Assembly (NCBI GenBank): GCA_016786595.1
Contig: JAEUWB010000053.1
Location: forward strand, 62,001-126,000
Direction: 5' to 3'
DNA: 64,000 nt
Source: a bacterium
GTDB lineage: Bacteria > Bdellovibrionota_C > UBA2361 > SZUA-149 > JAEUWB01
In this document: positions 1-10,030 of the stretch, in pieces
How positions within the stretch are numbered: the stretch's first letter is position 1
Layout of the letters: each line of letters starts with the position of its first letter
Position numbers and translations under genes: made by a program
The notes under the pieces: generated by a model
Databases searched by the model: none
Told to the model about the DNA's origin: nothing
The model's input: only the letters and a program-made list of their open reading frames with translations

Positions 1-1
1 A

Positions 2-739
2 ATCCTGCTCTATGATTTAGCGAAAAACAAACAAACTCTTGCAACTACGACACTGTTGATATTTTCCGGTATCTGCTGTGGATTTAAACCACACTATGCT
101 CTACTAGCACTACTAATCGCTCAGCAGCGACACTCCCTTTCCCTAGCTCTTAAAATATTGCTCGGATATTTATCGATCACACTTTTCGTCACATTTTTCT
201 TATCGCCAAATTGGATTTATGAATGGCTACAAAGCTTAAAGCTTTTCACTGCAGAACCCAAAAACCCTTTGTTTCAAGCGGTGTTTGATCCTAAAATTAT
301 GTTCACATTTGCTCAGGTAACGCGTGATCTATTCGGCTATTTACCTGCACTCAGAATTTCTAATGCATTTAGTAGTCTTGGCCTACTAATTCTAGTAACT
401 CAATTATTTCGAAATTCAAGAACTCCCCCAGCATGGCTAATATTTCTAAGCACATACTGGCTCTTTTCTCCGTATTTAAATTACTACGAAGATCTTGTCT
501 TAGTGATCCCACTTGTGATGATCTTACGCGATCAACTCGCTAGCCGCAGGCTCTCGATTTGCTTACTTTTTCTGCTAAGTATCGTGCTGAATTATCAAAT
601 TTTCGCTTTATTAATAGCCCAGCAAGGAATCTATCTCGCAAAAGTCATCTATTTACTAACATGTTGTTGGATATTTTCCTCAACAACTGACGAGATCGAA
701 GCAAGTAAGCTTGCCCCAGATCCATCGAGAATCTCCTGA
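2..739 (+). CDS. Membrane glycosyltransferase-like protein, GT87/DUF2029 type, 5' end outside window
   Basis: The frame is open from base 2, so the start lies before the window; about 245 C-terminal residues are seen. They form alternating hydrophobic helices and short polar loops, with a Lys-Pro-His loop after the second helix (FKPHYALLAL). This resembles the KP-containing loop of DUF2029/GT87 polyprenyl-phosphate-dependent mannosyltransferases. A role in transferring sugars from a lipid-linked donor at the inner membrane is inferred. The last 91 bp overlap the 3' end of truB on the other strand. The N-terminal catalytic Asp of the family cannot be checked, so the family call is moderate and other GT-C or O-antigen membrane proteins remain possible. 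Confidence 0.6.
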   Translation: MLLYDLAKNKQTLATTTLLIFSGICCGFKPHYALLALLIAQQRHSLSLALKILLGYLSITLFVTFFLSPNWIYEWLQSLKLFTAEPKNPLFQAVFDPKIMFTFAQVTRDLFGYLPALRISNAFSSLGLLILVTQLFRNSRTPPAWLIFLSTYWLFSPYLNYYEDLVLVIPLVMILRDQLASRRLSICLLFLLSIVLNYQIFALLIAQQGIYLAKVIYLLTCCWIFSSTTDEIEASKLAPDPSRIS

Positions 740-1383
740 AAAGATTTTGCTGCAACTGTCGTGTAAGGGCCAATCTGCTCACGTCTGATAGTTAGGGCAT
801 GCGCTACTGTTCCAAGTGCATTTCCCACTTCCTCAGCAAGCGAACGAACGTAGGTTCCGTGCGAACAGACTAGCGCATATGAAAGTGTGACTTGATCAAC
901 AAATCCCAAGTCAAGTTGGAATATTTCTATTTGTTTAGGCTCAAGCTTGACCACCTCACCTCGCCGAGCCAAGTCATAGGCGCGCTGACCATTAATTTTT
1001 TTTGCCGAAAACTGCGGAGGCATCTGCAAGCGCTTACCTAACAACTTCTGCGCTACATTTAAAAGCGTAGCACTCGATAGATCTTTGGGGATTTCAGCAC
1101 TCTCAACAACTTCCCCAGATGCATCGCCTGTATTAGTTTTAACACCAAGCTTAAATTTCCCTGTATAAGTCTTAGGCAAAGTCATAAAGCTGTCTTGTAG
1201 CTTTGTAGCTTTACCGATCAGCACAATCAGCAGCCCCGTAGCATCAGGGTCTAGTGTCCCTGCATGGCCGACTTTAATATTCTTTTGCTTCAGTTCACGT
1301 CGCAAAATACCGCGAATTTTAGCGACTACCCCAAAGGAAGTAATTCCAGCTGGCTTATCAATCAATAAGATTCCAGAAATCAT
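649..1383 (-). CDS. truB: tRNA pseudouridine(55) synthase TruB
   Basis: Converts U55 in the T-loop of tRNAs to pseudouridine. The N-terminus LLIDKPAGITSF and the signature GHAGTLDPDATG (residues 39-50) are diagnostic; Asp45 is the expected catalytic nucleophile. A YVRSLAEEVG motif follows near residue 180. At 244 residues it is shorter than the roughly 310-residue E. coli enzyme and seems to lack a C-terminal PUA domain, as in short TruB forms. It is the last gene of the rimP-nusA-ylxR-infB-rbfA-nrnA-truB run, 6 bp after nrnA, and its 3' end overlaps the convergent membrane protein gene by 91 bp. Confidence 0.95.
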   Translation of the reverse strand: MISGILLIDKPAGITSFGVVAKIRGILRRELKQKNIKVGHAGTLDPDATGLLIVLIGKATKLQDSFMTLPKTYTGKFKLGVKTNTGDASGEVVESAEIPKDLSSATLLNVAQKLLGKRLQMPPQFSAKKINGQRAYDLARRGEVVKLEPKQIEIFQLDLGFVDQVTLSYALVCSHGTYVRSLAEEVGNALGTVAHALTIRREQIGPYTTVAAKSFQEILDGSGASLLASISSVVEENIQQHVSK

Positions 1384-1389
1384 TAAAGG

Positions 1390-2382
1390 TTATTTATACT
1401 CTTTGATCGCCTTTAAGAGTCCGGCTTCGATTTGCTCTAATGAGCCGCGCATTTTGCAACCAGCAGCAGCAGGATGTCCGCCTCCGCCGAATTGACCGGC
1501 GATTTTATTGACATCAATGTCTTCACGCTTAGAACGCAAACTTGCCTTCCATAAAAACCCCGGCGCTTGAGACGGATCCTCAGACGACATTTCACGGATT
1601 AAAACCGCAACTTGAACGCCACTAATAGACCTAAGTTCGTCAATAATCCCATCTGTATCTTCAGGGATACAACCAGTCTCCGCTAAGTCTTTTAGCGTTA
1701 GACTAACATAGGCAGTCTGATCTAGGCGCTTGACCTTACTCAGTGCACGTGCACGTAATTTAAACACTCGCTCGGGAACATCAAAATAAAGTCGCTCAGA
1801 AATTGCATTCGGACTAGCCCCAAATGCTACTAATTGACTGGCATGAATATATGTCTCCGGCTTGGTATTACTATAGCGGAATGATCCTGTATCATCCATC
1901 ACGCCAGCAAGTAATGCAGTCGCAATCTCCGAGCTCAAGGGGTAAACACCAAGAGTTTCAGCAAGAGATAAAATGATTTCTGAAGTTGAAGCAAACTCTG
2001 CATCAATGAAATTTTCCTTCGCCCAGCCTGAATTTGAAGCATGATGATCAATACAAATATTATTAGCGATTGAATCAAAATATTTTTGGTCTGTTACAGC
2101 TAGGCGTTTTACACTTGCAGTATCGGTGATAATTGCTAGGTCGACTGCCGTTCTGGGCAAAGTGTAAATTCCCTCAATTCCTGCAACAATAAATTCAAGC
2201 TTTTGCGGTAATTTCTCAGGGAAATGTAAATATGCGTTTTTCCCAGCTGCCTTGAGAATGCGCGTTAAGCCCGCGCTACTGCCTACCGCATCAGCATCCG
2301 GCATCAGATGACTTAACACTAGAATTGTATTTGCCTGTTGAATTCGTGAGCAAATTTCTGCGAGCGTTAAGGTTATAGACAT
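1390..2382 (-). CDS. nrnA: DHH-DHHA1 phosphoesterase, NrnA-like nanoRNase/pAp phosphatase
   Basis: Predicted cytoplasmic Mn-dependent phosphoesterase that degrades short oligoribonucleotides (nanoRNA) and, in characterised NrnA proteins, dephosphorylates pAp. The DHH domain shows metal-ligand motifs SHLMPDADAVGS (residues 24-35, His25, Asp29, Asp31) and CIDHHAS near residue 110. The DHHA1 substrate-binding domain ends with GGGGHPAAAG at about residues 299-308. The 330-residue length is typical. It lies 6 bp from both rbfA and truB, a common place for this family in bacterial translation operons. Choosing NrnA over other DHH proteins rests on length and context. Confidence 0.9.
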   Translation of the reverse strand: MSITLTLAEICSRIQQANTILVLSHLMPDADAVGSSAGLTRILKAAGKNAYLHFPEKLPQKLEFIVAGIEGIYTLPRTAVDLAIITDTASVKRLAVTDQKYFDSIANNICIDHHASNSGWAKENFIDAEFASTSEIILSLAETLGVYPLSSEIATALLAGVMDDTGSFRYSNTKPETYIHASQLVAFGASPNAISERLYFDVPERVFKLRARALSKVKRLDQTAYVSLTLKDLAETGCIPEDTDGIIDELRSISGVQVAVLIREMSSEDPSQAPGFLWKASLRSKREDIDVNKIAGQFGGGGHPAAAGCKMRGSLEQIEAGLLKAIKEYK

Positions 2383-2388
2383 ATAAGC

Positions 2389-2760
2389 TTAGCGTTTGTC
2401 ACCAGAAACGCGATCTAATAAGAGATCCATTTTTTCAGCAGCTGCAGGTGTTGGGTCAAATTGGAAATATATTTCAGGTGTATAGCGTAAATGCAACTCC
2501 TTACCCAATCGATAGCGTAGCTGGCCCTTAATGGCCTCAAGCTGTAACTCAATGTCGCGCTGTTCAGCTTCAGTAATACAGCCATTGATTGCGCCTAATG
2601 GTAACGCACTCCAGAAAACCCTAGCGCCACGTAAATCTTGAGACATTTTCACAGCTTGAATCGACACCAATTCCAGACCAGGCTGTCCAATTGAGCGCAA
2701 CTCAGAACTCAAACAAGCAAACACTAACTCTTGCACACGTTGTTTACGAAAAGTTGCCAT
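2389..2760 (-). CDS. rbfA: Ribosome-binding factor RbfA
   Basis: A 123-residue single KH-fold protein that binds the 30S subunit and helps maturation of the 5' end of 16S rRNA. The N-terminus (FRKQRVQELVFACLSSELR) matches the opening helix of RbfA, and the C-terminal LGKELHLRYTPEIYFQFDPT is the family's characteristic strand. It sits between infB (19 bp upstream) and nrnA (6 bp downstream), the standard order. Length and context agree well. Confidence 0.95.
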   Translation of the reverse strand: MATFRKQRVQELVFACLSSELRSIGQPGLELVSIQAVKMSQDLRGARVFWSALPLGAINGCITEAEQRDIELQLEAIKGQLRYRLGKELHLRYTPEIYFQFDPTPAAAEKMDLLLDRVSGDKR

Positions 2761-2779
2761 AAGACCTCAATACAATCGC

Positions 2780-5377
2780 CTAAACTGCGCGGATCTCTTC
2801 GATTTTAAATATTTCTAAAATATCGCCAGCTTTAATATCTTGATAGCCCTCAATCCCGATACCGCACTCATAGCCACTTTGAACTTCCCTGACGTCATCC
2901 TTAAAGCGTCTCAAGCTCGACATCTTGCCTTCATATAGAACACGATTGTCGCGTAATAAGCGTACAGAAGCTCCACGCTCGACCGAGCCATCTACAACAT
3001 AAGATCCGGCAACAAGTCCAATCTTTGGAACTTTAAATGTTTGACGCACTTCGACGCGACCTAATGTCTTTTCACGAAGCGTCGGAGCAAGCATTCCTCT
3101 AGCAGCCTTCTCTACTGACTCGACTAATTCATAGATCACTCGATAGAACTGCACTTCAACAGAGAAATTCTCGGCCAATTCACGTGCACGTGAGTCAAAC
3201 CCAATATTAAAACCAAGAATCACAGCGCCAGAGGCATGCGCGAGTTGCACGTCGGTCTCAGTAATTCCACCGACTCCGCCATGCACAACTTTAATACTAA
3301 CTTCCTGATTTCCGGCTTTAAGCACTGATTCCTTGACAGCCTCAAGCGAACCTTGAACGTCAGCTTTAATCACAAGCGCCAATGTCTTAGTCTCACCTTG
3401 CTTAACCATTTCCGAGAATGCTTCCAAACTCAGTGGTTTACCTGCTCGTTCAGCCAGCTCTTGAATACGCAATTTGCGCGAACGCGAAGCAGCAAAGGCA
3501 CGAGCCTGGGATTCTGATTCCATCACATAGAATTCATCTCCGGCAAGCGGAGTTCCAGATGCACCTAAAACCTCAGCAGCCATGCCAGGGCCAATTTCCT
3601 TAATCTGCTCACCGTTATCTGAGACAAGTGCACGAACACGCCCCGTCAATGAGCCCGCGAGGAAGTAATCCCCTTTCTTCAGTGTTCCGTTTTGCACAAG
3701 CACAGTCATCACTGGTCCACGACCACGATCAAGTGCAGATTCAATCACTGTTCCAAAGGCCGAACGATTCGGATTAGCTTTAAGTTCAAGAATATCTGCT
3801 TGCAGATATAGATTTTCAAGTAATTCTTTAATTCCGACTTTAGTTTTCGCAGAAACCTGACAAAAAATTGTCTGTCCGCCCCATTCTTCAGGGATTAATC
3901 CATGCTCGGAAAGCTGGGTTTTAATTCTGTCGAGATTAGCGCCTTCCTTATCGATCTTATTCACCGCAACAAGAATCGGCACTTCAGCTGCCTTAGCATG
4001 ATTAATCGCTTCCACAGTTTGCGGCATGACTCCGTCATCCGCAGCAACAACCAACACCACTACGTCTGTAACCTTAGCTCCGCGACTACGCATTGCAGTA
4101 AATGCCGCGTGACCAGGAGTATCTAGAAAAGTTACTGAACCACCTTTGGCAAGATTCACGGTATACGCGCCAATATGCTGGGTAATTCCGCCAGCTTCAC
4201 GCGCTGCTACGCTCGTTTGACGAATTGCATCAAGTAGCGATGTCTTACCATGGTCTACGTGACCCATCACCGTAACAATCGGGGGACGCAGTTTAAGATC
4301 ATCCGGCGTATCTTCAGCTTTTAGCTGCCCAAGTAGTTCCTCTTCTTCATTACCAGTGTTAACCGTGGCGTAACCAAACTCCGCAGCAAGAATTGTCGCC
4401 GTATCGTAATCAATTAATTGATTGATTGTCGCCATTACTCCAAGATTCATTAAAGTCTTAACTACATCTCCGACTTTAACGCTCATCTGGCGTGCCAATT
4501 CACCAACTGAAATTTCGTGATCGATCTTCAGAGCTTTTTTGACTTGTGTGGTCTTCAGAACATCGTCGGCCAGGCCTTCCTGATGTTCGTCACCTCTTTT
4601 ATCCTTCTTTTTACGCCCTCTCCAACCATCACGCTCAGTTGAACTATAGTCGACTAATTCGTCTTTCTTTAAAATCTGCTTACGGCGCTTTTTTGCCTTC
4701 TCTTCAAAATCATCTGACTCCGTAACAACTTTCTTTCTACCAGGAGCGCTCTTTGTTGCCTTGGCTTCAGTTGCAGTGGTAGCAGTTCTACCTTCTGGGC
4801 GCGTGACAACCAGTTGTCTCGGTAATTCAATTTTGCCGAGAACCTTAGGAGTTCTTACGTCGTGACGCTTGCGCGCATCAATCATACGCTCAGAACGTGC
4901 TTCAGCGGTCTCACCAGGAATTTCTTGAAATTCCTCAACAGCACTTGGAACGACAGAAACTTCTTCAAAAACAGCCTGGTCGATAGGATCAGAAACTTGC
5001 TCAACCTGCGTATCGTCAGCGTTAGCTAGAGCGGTTTGCGCTTCGTCGTGCTGTGTTTGAATATGTTCTAATGCTGCCTGCTGAGCGGCCTCTTCTTGTG
5101 CGATTTCTTCGTCAGATTTCTTACGTCTGCGGACAATATTACCGACACGTCTTTCGACAGCAGTGCCAGCGTCTGTTTTAATTTCACGAACTGATTCATT
5201 ATTCACACCCATGGTGCGGCGAATCACAGAGCGACGAATTTTATCGGCTTCATCTTCATTGATCGTACTTGAGTGCGAAGCTTTTTCACCAATGCCAAGT
5301 TGGATGCAAAGGTCCAACACAGCCTTATTCTCAAGGCCGAGCTCCTTTGCTAGCTCATAAACTCTAATTTTTGCCAT
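2780..5377 (-). CDS. infB: Translation initiation factor IF-2
   Basis: GTPase that recruits fMet-tRNA to the 30S subunit and promotes subunit joining. The 865-residue protein has an IF2_N helical domain at residues 1-55, a long charged linker rich in Glu, Lys and Arg to about 285, and a second IF2_N-like segment at 288-340. The G domain follows: G1 GHVDHGKT at 372-379, then [22 protein letters not shown] and a Ser-Ala-Lys G5 motif. Domains II, III and C2 complete the protein. The Lys/Glu-rich linker is normal for the family. The gene follows ylxR by 10 bp and is probably translationally linked to it. Confidence 0.98.
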   Translation of the reverse strand: MAKIRVYELAKELGLENKAVLDLCIQLGIGEKASHSSTINEDEADKIRRSVIRRTMGVNNESVREIKTDAGTAVERRVGNIVRRRKKSDEEIAQEEAAQQAALEHIQTQHDEAQTALANADDTQVEQVSDPIDQAVFEEVSVVPSAVEEFQEIPGETAEARSERMIDARKRHDVRTPKVLGKIELPRQLVVTRPEGRTATTATEAKATKSAPGRKKVVTESDDFEEKAKKRRKQILKKDELVDYSSTERDGWRGRKKKDKRGDEHQEGLADDVLKTTQVKKALKIDHEISVGELARQMSVKVGDVVKTLMNLGVMATINQLIDYDTATILAAEFGYATVNTGNEEEELLGQLKAEDTPDDLKLRPPIVTVMGHVDHGKTSLLDAIRQTSVAAREAGGITQHIGAYTVNLAKGGSVTFLDTPGHAAFTAMRSRGAKVTDVVVLVVAADDGVMPQTVEAINHAKAAEVPILVAVNKIDKEGANLDRIKTQLSEHGLIPEEWGGQTIFCQVSAKTKVGIKELLENLYLQADILELKANPNRSAFGTVIESALDRGRGPVMTVLVQNGTLKKGDYFLAGSLTGRVRALVSDNGEQIKEIGPGMAAEVLGASGTPLAGDEFYVMESESQARAFAASRSRKLRIQELAERAGKPLSLEAFSEMVKQGETKTLALVIKADVQGSLEAVKESVLKAGNQEVSIKVVHGGVGGITETDVQLAHASGAVILGFNIGFDSRARELAENFSVEVQFYRVIYELVESVEKAARGMLAPTLREKTLGRVEVRQTFKVPKIGLVAGSYVVDGSVERGASVRLLRDNRVLYEGKMSSLRRFKDDVREVQSGYECGIGIEGYQDIKAGDILEIFKIEEIRAV

Positions 5378-5387
5378 ACACTTAGCC

Positions 5388-5774
5388 TTATTTCCTATCC
5401 TTTTTGCGGTGCGCCGTAATCCTCAACGCTGCTCCGCGATTAATCTTTTTTTGCTGGTCAGAGCAATCTCGTGCCACAAGCTTTTCGTATTTGGTTGCAC
5501 TTAAGATCTGCTTAAGATCTAACTCTAGCGCACGTTTTACTAAGTTACCCTTGGAGAACTCGTGTTGTACGCGCCCGCTAAAGCGTTTACTTGTCAAGCA
5601 TGAAATTTCAGGGTGACAGTAAACACCACGTCCAGTCTTAATTTTATGCAAATCCACCTCAATTGTTGTTTTGTCAGCGCTCAACACAAAACGTATCAGT
5701 TTATCTTTTTGTGTCGTCTTCCCGCACCCTAAGCAGGTACGTGCTGGTGCTGTTAAATCAACTTCTGAGCTAAT
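5388..5774 (-). CDS. ylxR: YlxR family (DUF448) RNA-binding protein with probable AUU start
   Basis: Small basic protein of the nusA-infB intergenic slot; YlxR proteins are thought to bind RNA or modulate transcription. The essential N-terminal motif TCLGCGKTTQKDKLIRFV lies upstream of the first ATG/GTG/TTG candidate (a TTG at 5687), so translation must begin earlier. Upstream of the motif the frame contains no ATG, GTG, TTG or CTG before an in-frame TAA at 5780-5778. Immediately after that stop come two ATT codons (5777 and 5774). A strong AGGAGG at 5787-5782 lies 7 nt from the second. I therefore place the start at the AUU at 5774, giving about 128 residues. The central GRGVYCHPEISC motif is also family-typical. 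Only the start codon is unusual. Confidence 0.85.
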   Translation of the reverse strand: MSSEVDLTAPARTCLGCGKTTQKDKLIRFVLSADKTTIEVDLHKIKTGRGVYCHPEISCLTSKRFSGRVQHEFSKGNLVKRALELDLKQILSATKYEKLVARDCSDQQKKINRGAALRITAHRKKDRK

Positions 5775-5806
5775 AATTTATCCTCCTCATCCCAAAAAAC
5801 GTCGAA

Positions 5807-7279
5807 TTAAAGGCTTTTCACATCAAATTTCAGAAACGAATCGGTTGCCTGTTGAACCATTTTGATCTGATCCTGATCTAATCCAGTTACTGAAACTAAA
5901 TCATCCTCGCTCATTTCGGTGAGCTTCTGGATGGTATTAATCTCGTTACTTAACAAGGCAGTACGGATTTCAATTGGTAAAGCCAATTGGTCGATATCCG
6001 AAATCTGCAAGTCATCGAGATCTTCACCGGATTCAGCAGCCGCTTGTGCAACGAGCTTTTTAGACTCTTCCCAGATTAGTTTAACGCGATCCGCATCAAG
6101 CCCTTCGATGGCAGAGAGCTCTTCAAAAGGAGCCTGCGCAACTTCACGAATTGAACGGAAGCCCTCTTGGAAAAGTAGCTCTGCTTCGCCAAAACCAATA
6201 CCAGTGATTGACTGTAATGAATCACGTGCACGCTTAGTCTCTTCTTCAGCAACTGACTCACTGCGCACATCAATACGCCAGCCAGTTAGCTTAGAAGCTA
6301 GTTTCACGTTCTGACCACCGCGGCCGATTGCCAAAGAAAGCTGATCATCAACCACAACAACTTCCATTGAATGCTCATCTTCATCGACAACAACGCGCAC
6401 AACGTCTGCTGGTGCCAAGGCCCGTGCGACAAAACTCGGGGCATCTGGCGTCCAGGTAACAATATCGATTCGTTCCCCGCGTAATTCAGAAACAACAGCT
6501 TGCACGCGCGATCCTTTGATTCCCACGCAAGCACCAACTGGGTCCACATTTGGATCGTTTGAATATACGGCAACTTTGGCACGCTCCCCCGGCTCACGAG
6601 CTACGCTTTTCAATTCAACAATGCTTTCAGCAATTTCTGGAACTTCAATTTCAAAAAGCTTCCGCATGAAGTCTGGGTGACTACGGGTAAGAATCACTTG
6701 CGGCCCGCGTGCTTCGGCATCAATATCTAAAATCATGGCACGAATGCGATCACCTTGGCGGTAGCGTTCGCGCTGAATTTGTTCACGTGAAGGTAGAACT
6801 GCATCCGTCTTACCAAGGTTAACAATGGTATTGCCGCGCTCAAAACGCTGCACAATACCATTTACAACCTCGCCCTTACGACCTTTATATTCATCAAAAA
6901 TCACGTCACGTTCTGCGTCACGAAGTTTTTGAATGATTACTTGCTTCGCAGTCTGCGCTGCAATACGACCAAGCTCCTCAGAGTTAAGCTTACGACCAAG
7001 CTCATCGCCTACTTCACAGTCGGGGTCATAATCACGACGCGCATCGGCAAAACTAACTTGCGTTGCATCGTCCTTAACGTCATCTACGACGGTGCGAAAT
7101 TCAAGCACCTCAATCTCACCTGTTTCCTCGTTATAACTTGCTTCAAGATTGCGGTTATGACCGAAGTGCTTTTTCGCCGCGCTGAGCACAGCCGACTCCA
7201 GCGCCTCCACCAAGACCTTCTTGTCAATTCCCTTGTCGCGACTTACCTGGTTAATCACAGGTTCTAAATCAAAACGCAT
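5807..7279 (-). CDS. nusA: Transcription termination/antitermination protein NusA
   Basis: Binds RNA polymerase and nascent RNA to modulate pausing, termination and antitermination. The N-terminal polymerase-binding domain starts MRFDLEPVINQVSRDKGID. An S1 domain follows (KGEVVNGIVQRFERGNTIV), then two KH domains (including VGACVGIKGSRVQAVVSEL and LAIGRGGQNVKLASKL). Two helix-hairpin-helix acidic repeats close the C-terminus. The start at 7279 is chosen because AGGAGAG ends 5 nt upstream; the longer reading frame from 7309 adds ten residues foreign to the family. Length about 490 residues is usual for proteobacterial NusA with C-terminal repeats. It lies between rimP and ylxR. Confidence 0.97.
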   Translation of the reverse strand: MRFDLEPVINQVSRDKGIDKKVLVEALESAVLSAAKKHFGHNRNLEASYNEETGEIEVLEFRTVVDDVKDDATQVSFADARRDYDPDCEVGDELGRKLNSEELGRIAAQTAKQVIIQKLRDAERDVIFDEYKGRKGEVVNGIVQRFERGNTIVNLGKTDAVLPSREQIQRERYRQGDRIRAMILDIDAEARGPQVILTRSHPDFMRKLFEIEVPEIAESIVELKSVAREPGERAKVAVYSNDPNVDPVGACVGIKGSRVQAVVSELRGERIDIVTWTPDAPSFVARALAPADVVRVVVDEDEHSMEVVVVDDQLSLAIGRGGQNVKLASKLTGWRIDVRSESVAEEETKRARDSLQSITGIGFGEAELLFQEGFRSIREVAQAPFEELSAIEGLDADRVKLIWEESKKLVAQAAAESGEDLDDLQISDIDQLALPIEIRTALLSNEINTIQKLTEMSEDDLVSVTGLDQDQIKMVQQATDSFLKFDVKSL

Positions 7280-7320
7280 GTTATCTCTCCTACTAAAATT
7301 CCCAATCAAAAAGCTTCAAA

Positions 7321-7833
7321 CTAAAATTTATGCTCCACGTTGGCCCGCTTAACGGCAATAAACGGAATTTCGATCGATTGTCCCTGAGGTTCGCTGGCAA
7401 CGATAATGAGTCGATCCGTAACTCGCTCAAGCATTCCAAGTGCAGCACCAGCCGGTTGATTTTCACTTGCAGCATAGACCACGCGAATTCGCTTACCTTG
7501 TGCTTCAGAAAAATGAGTCTGTAAGCGCAAAGTCCGATTAACGCCAGGCGATGAAACTTCAATTTCAGCTTCTGGCGAAAGTCCGTATTTAGATCCAGAA
7601 ACTGTGGCAAAGTCCATTAAGCGTCGACAGACCCGACTACAATCCCCACTGGTAACGCCAGATTCAGTGCTTGCATTATTTTCACCGTCAGTCTCAGGGC
7701 TTTGATTTTTAGTAATAAATACCCGTAGCCCGCCACGCTGAGCACGTTCAATATCGTAAACTGATAAACCCTCATCTTGCACTATTGCTGCAAGTTCAGT
7801 CCAAAGCAGATCCTGTGTATCGACAAATGCCAT
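7321..7833 (-). CDS. rimP: Ribosome maturation factor RimP
   Basis: A 170-residue 30S assembly factor. The N-terminal domain shows SVYDIERAQRGGLRVFI, followed by an Asn/Glu/Ser-rich insert at about residues 43-62 that is longer than usual. The family signature EVSSPGVNRTL is at about residues 91-101, and an Sm-like C-terminal domain follows. It is the first gene of the nusA-infB operon, so its upstream region should carry the operon promoter. Confidence 0.95.
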   Translation of the reverse strand: MAFVDTQDLLWTELAAIVQDEGLSVYDIERAQRGGLRVFITKNQSPETDGENNASTESGVTSGDCSRVCRRLMDFATVSGSKYGLSPEAEIEVSSPGVNRTLRLQTHFSEAQGKRIRVVYAASENQPAGAALGMLERVTDRLIIVASEPQGQSIEIPFIAVKRANVEHKF

Positions 7834-8130
7834 TTTCTAGCAATCACTCTAAATTCAAATAATACCCTCCCGTCTTGTCAATTGTTTGGAGCAAACAACT
7901 GACATTCAAGAGACTCAAATCTTTTGAGCACTTGATTGAAGACTTTTATCGCAAGAATTGTCGATAAAACGTCCCATAAGGAAGGAGGCAAATACTATTA
8001 ATTCGCCTTAAGTGGCACATAAATAACACCCAAATGCTGAAGAATCAAGGCTTTAGAGCAAAAGATATCTTGGCAATAAGACCTGAAATTACAATTGGTT
8101 ATCAATCTGTAGCTAGAACTAAATGAAAGG
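7834..8130. other. Intergenic region upstream of rimP; one further inverted repeat
   Basis: No coding frame of interest is visible. Besides the palindrome at 7878-7902 there is an inverted repeat at 7941-7973 with core TTTTATCG and CGATAAAA separated by 10 nt. An AGGAGG-like string near 7982 is followed only by a five-codon frame. The segment probably holds the operon leader and promoter; nothing else can be supported. Confidence 0.4.
7876..7902 (-). promoter_or_regulatory. Possible rimP operon promoter with overlapping palindrome
   Basis: On the minus strand a TTGACA hexamer (7881-7876) lies about 45 bp before the rimP start, with only a weak -10 candidate (TTGAAT) 17 bp further on. The TTGACA overlaps an imperfect inverted repeat at 7878-7902 whose core is TTGTTTG-GAG-CAAACAA. 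This fits a promoter with an operator over the -35 box, but a weak -10 makes it tentative. Confidence 0.3.
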
Positions 8131-8172
8131 AACCCCTGGAGCGAATTTTAAAACTTACTCGCCACAGGGGTT
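8131..8172 (-). terminator. Hairpin after the collagen-like gene, possible terminator
   Basis: AACCCCTG (8131-8138) pairs with CAGGGGTT (8165-8172), and GCGA pairs with TCGC inside, giving a 12-bp interrupted stem with a 14-nt loop. On the minus strand the stem is followed by CCTTTCATTT, a poor but U-containing tract. It lies 22 bp after the stop of the 8195 gene. Confidence 0.5.
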
Positions 8173-8194
8173 AATAGAAATAGCCCAAAAACTG

Positions 8195-9442
<1,248 letters not shown>

Positions 9443-9527
9443 TTATAGGTAAAAATGTCGCTAAATAATCGAATAAAACAGTTATAGAAACATTTCTCAG
9501 CAAAGAAATGTTAGAATTGTGAGCTTT

Positions 9528-10013
9528 CTAATATTCCGCAACAAAGCATACGCTAGAGACTTCATACTCGCGCACTCCACTTGGAAGATTGACAGCAACT
9601 ACGTCATCTTTTCTTTTCCCAATTAGCGCGCGCGCTAGCGGGGAAAGATATGATATCAAGCCCTTATCGGCATTGGCTTCATCTTCGCCAACAATTGTGA
9701 CTTTACGCTTAGCATCACTTTCCAGATCCAACAGTTCAACTGTTGCCCCAAAGACTACTGTAGTTCCGCTTAATTTTGAGATCTCCACAACCATCGCTGT
9801 GCCCAAACGAGACTCGAGTTGCCTGATCCGCGCTTCGAGCATACCTTGATGTTCTTTGGCCGCATCGTACTCAGCGTTTTCTGACAAATCACCATGCGCC
9901 CGCGCTTCAGCAATTGCTTGTGAGGCTTTGGGGCGTTCGACTGATTTCAAACGTTGTAATTCTTCTTGCAGAAATTTATGGCTGCGTGAAGTCATTGGTG
10001 TTTTATCGGACAT
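9528..10013 (-). CDS. greA: Transcription elongation factor GreA
   Basis: Rescues backtracked RNA polymerase by stimulating transcript cleavage. The 161-residue protein has the N-terminal coiled coil with the acidic tip (ARAHGDLSENAEYDAAKE, residues about 37-54, including the conserved Asp and Glu). The C-terminal FKBP-like domain ends in SPLARALIGKRKDDVVAV. It starts 17 bp after carB and is the last gene of the pyr-car operon; this link with carB is familiar from Geobacter-type genomes. A terminator was not identified downstream. Confidence 0.96.
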   Translation of the reverse strand: MSDKTPMTSRSHKFLQEELQRLKSVERPKASQAIAEARAHGDLSENAEYDAAKEHQGMLEARIRQLESRLGTAMVVEISKLSGTTVVFGATVELLDLESDAKRKVTIVGEDEANADKGLISYLSPLARALIGKRKDDVVAVNLPSGVREYEVSSVCFVAEY

Positions 10014-10030
10014 AAAATCAAACTTACATT

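Noticed and set aside
5770-5790. Short ATG frame of six codons overlapping the ylxR ribosome-binding site as a leader peptide
   Set aside because: The ATG has no Shine-Dalgarno of its own and consists mainly of the AGGAGG site read as codons; coincidence is more likely.
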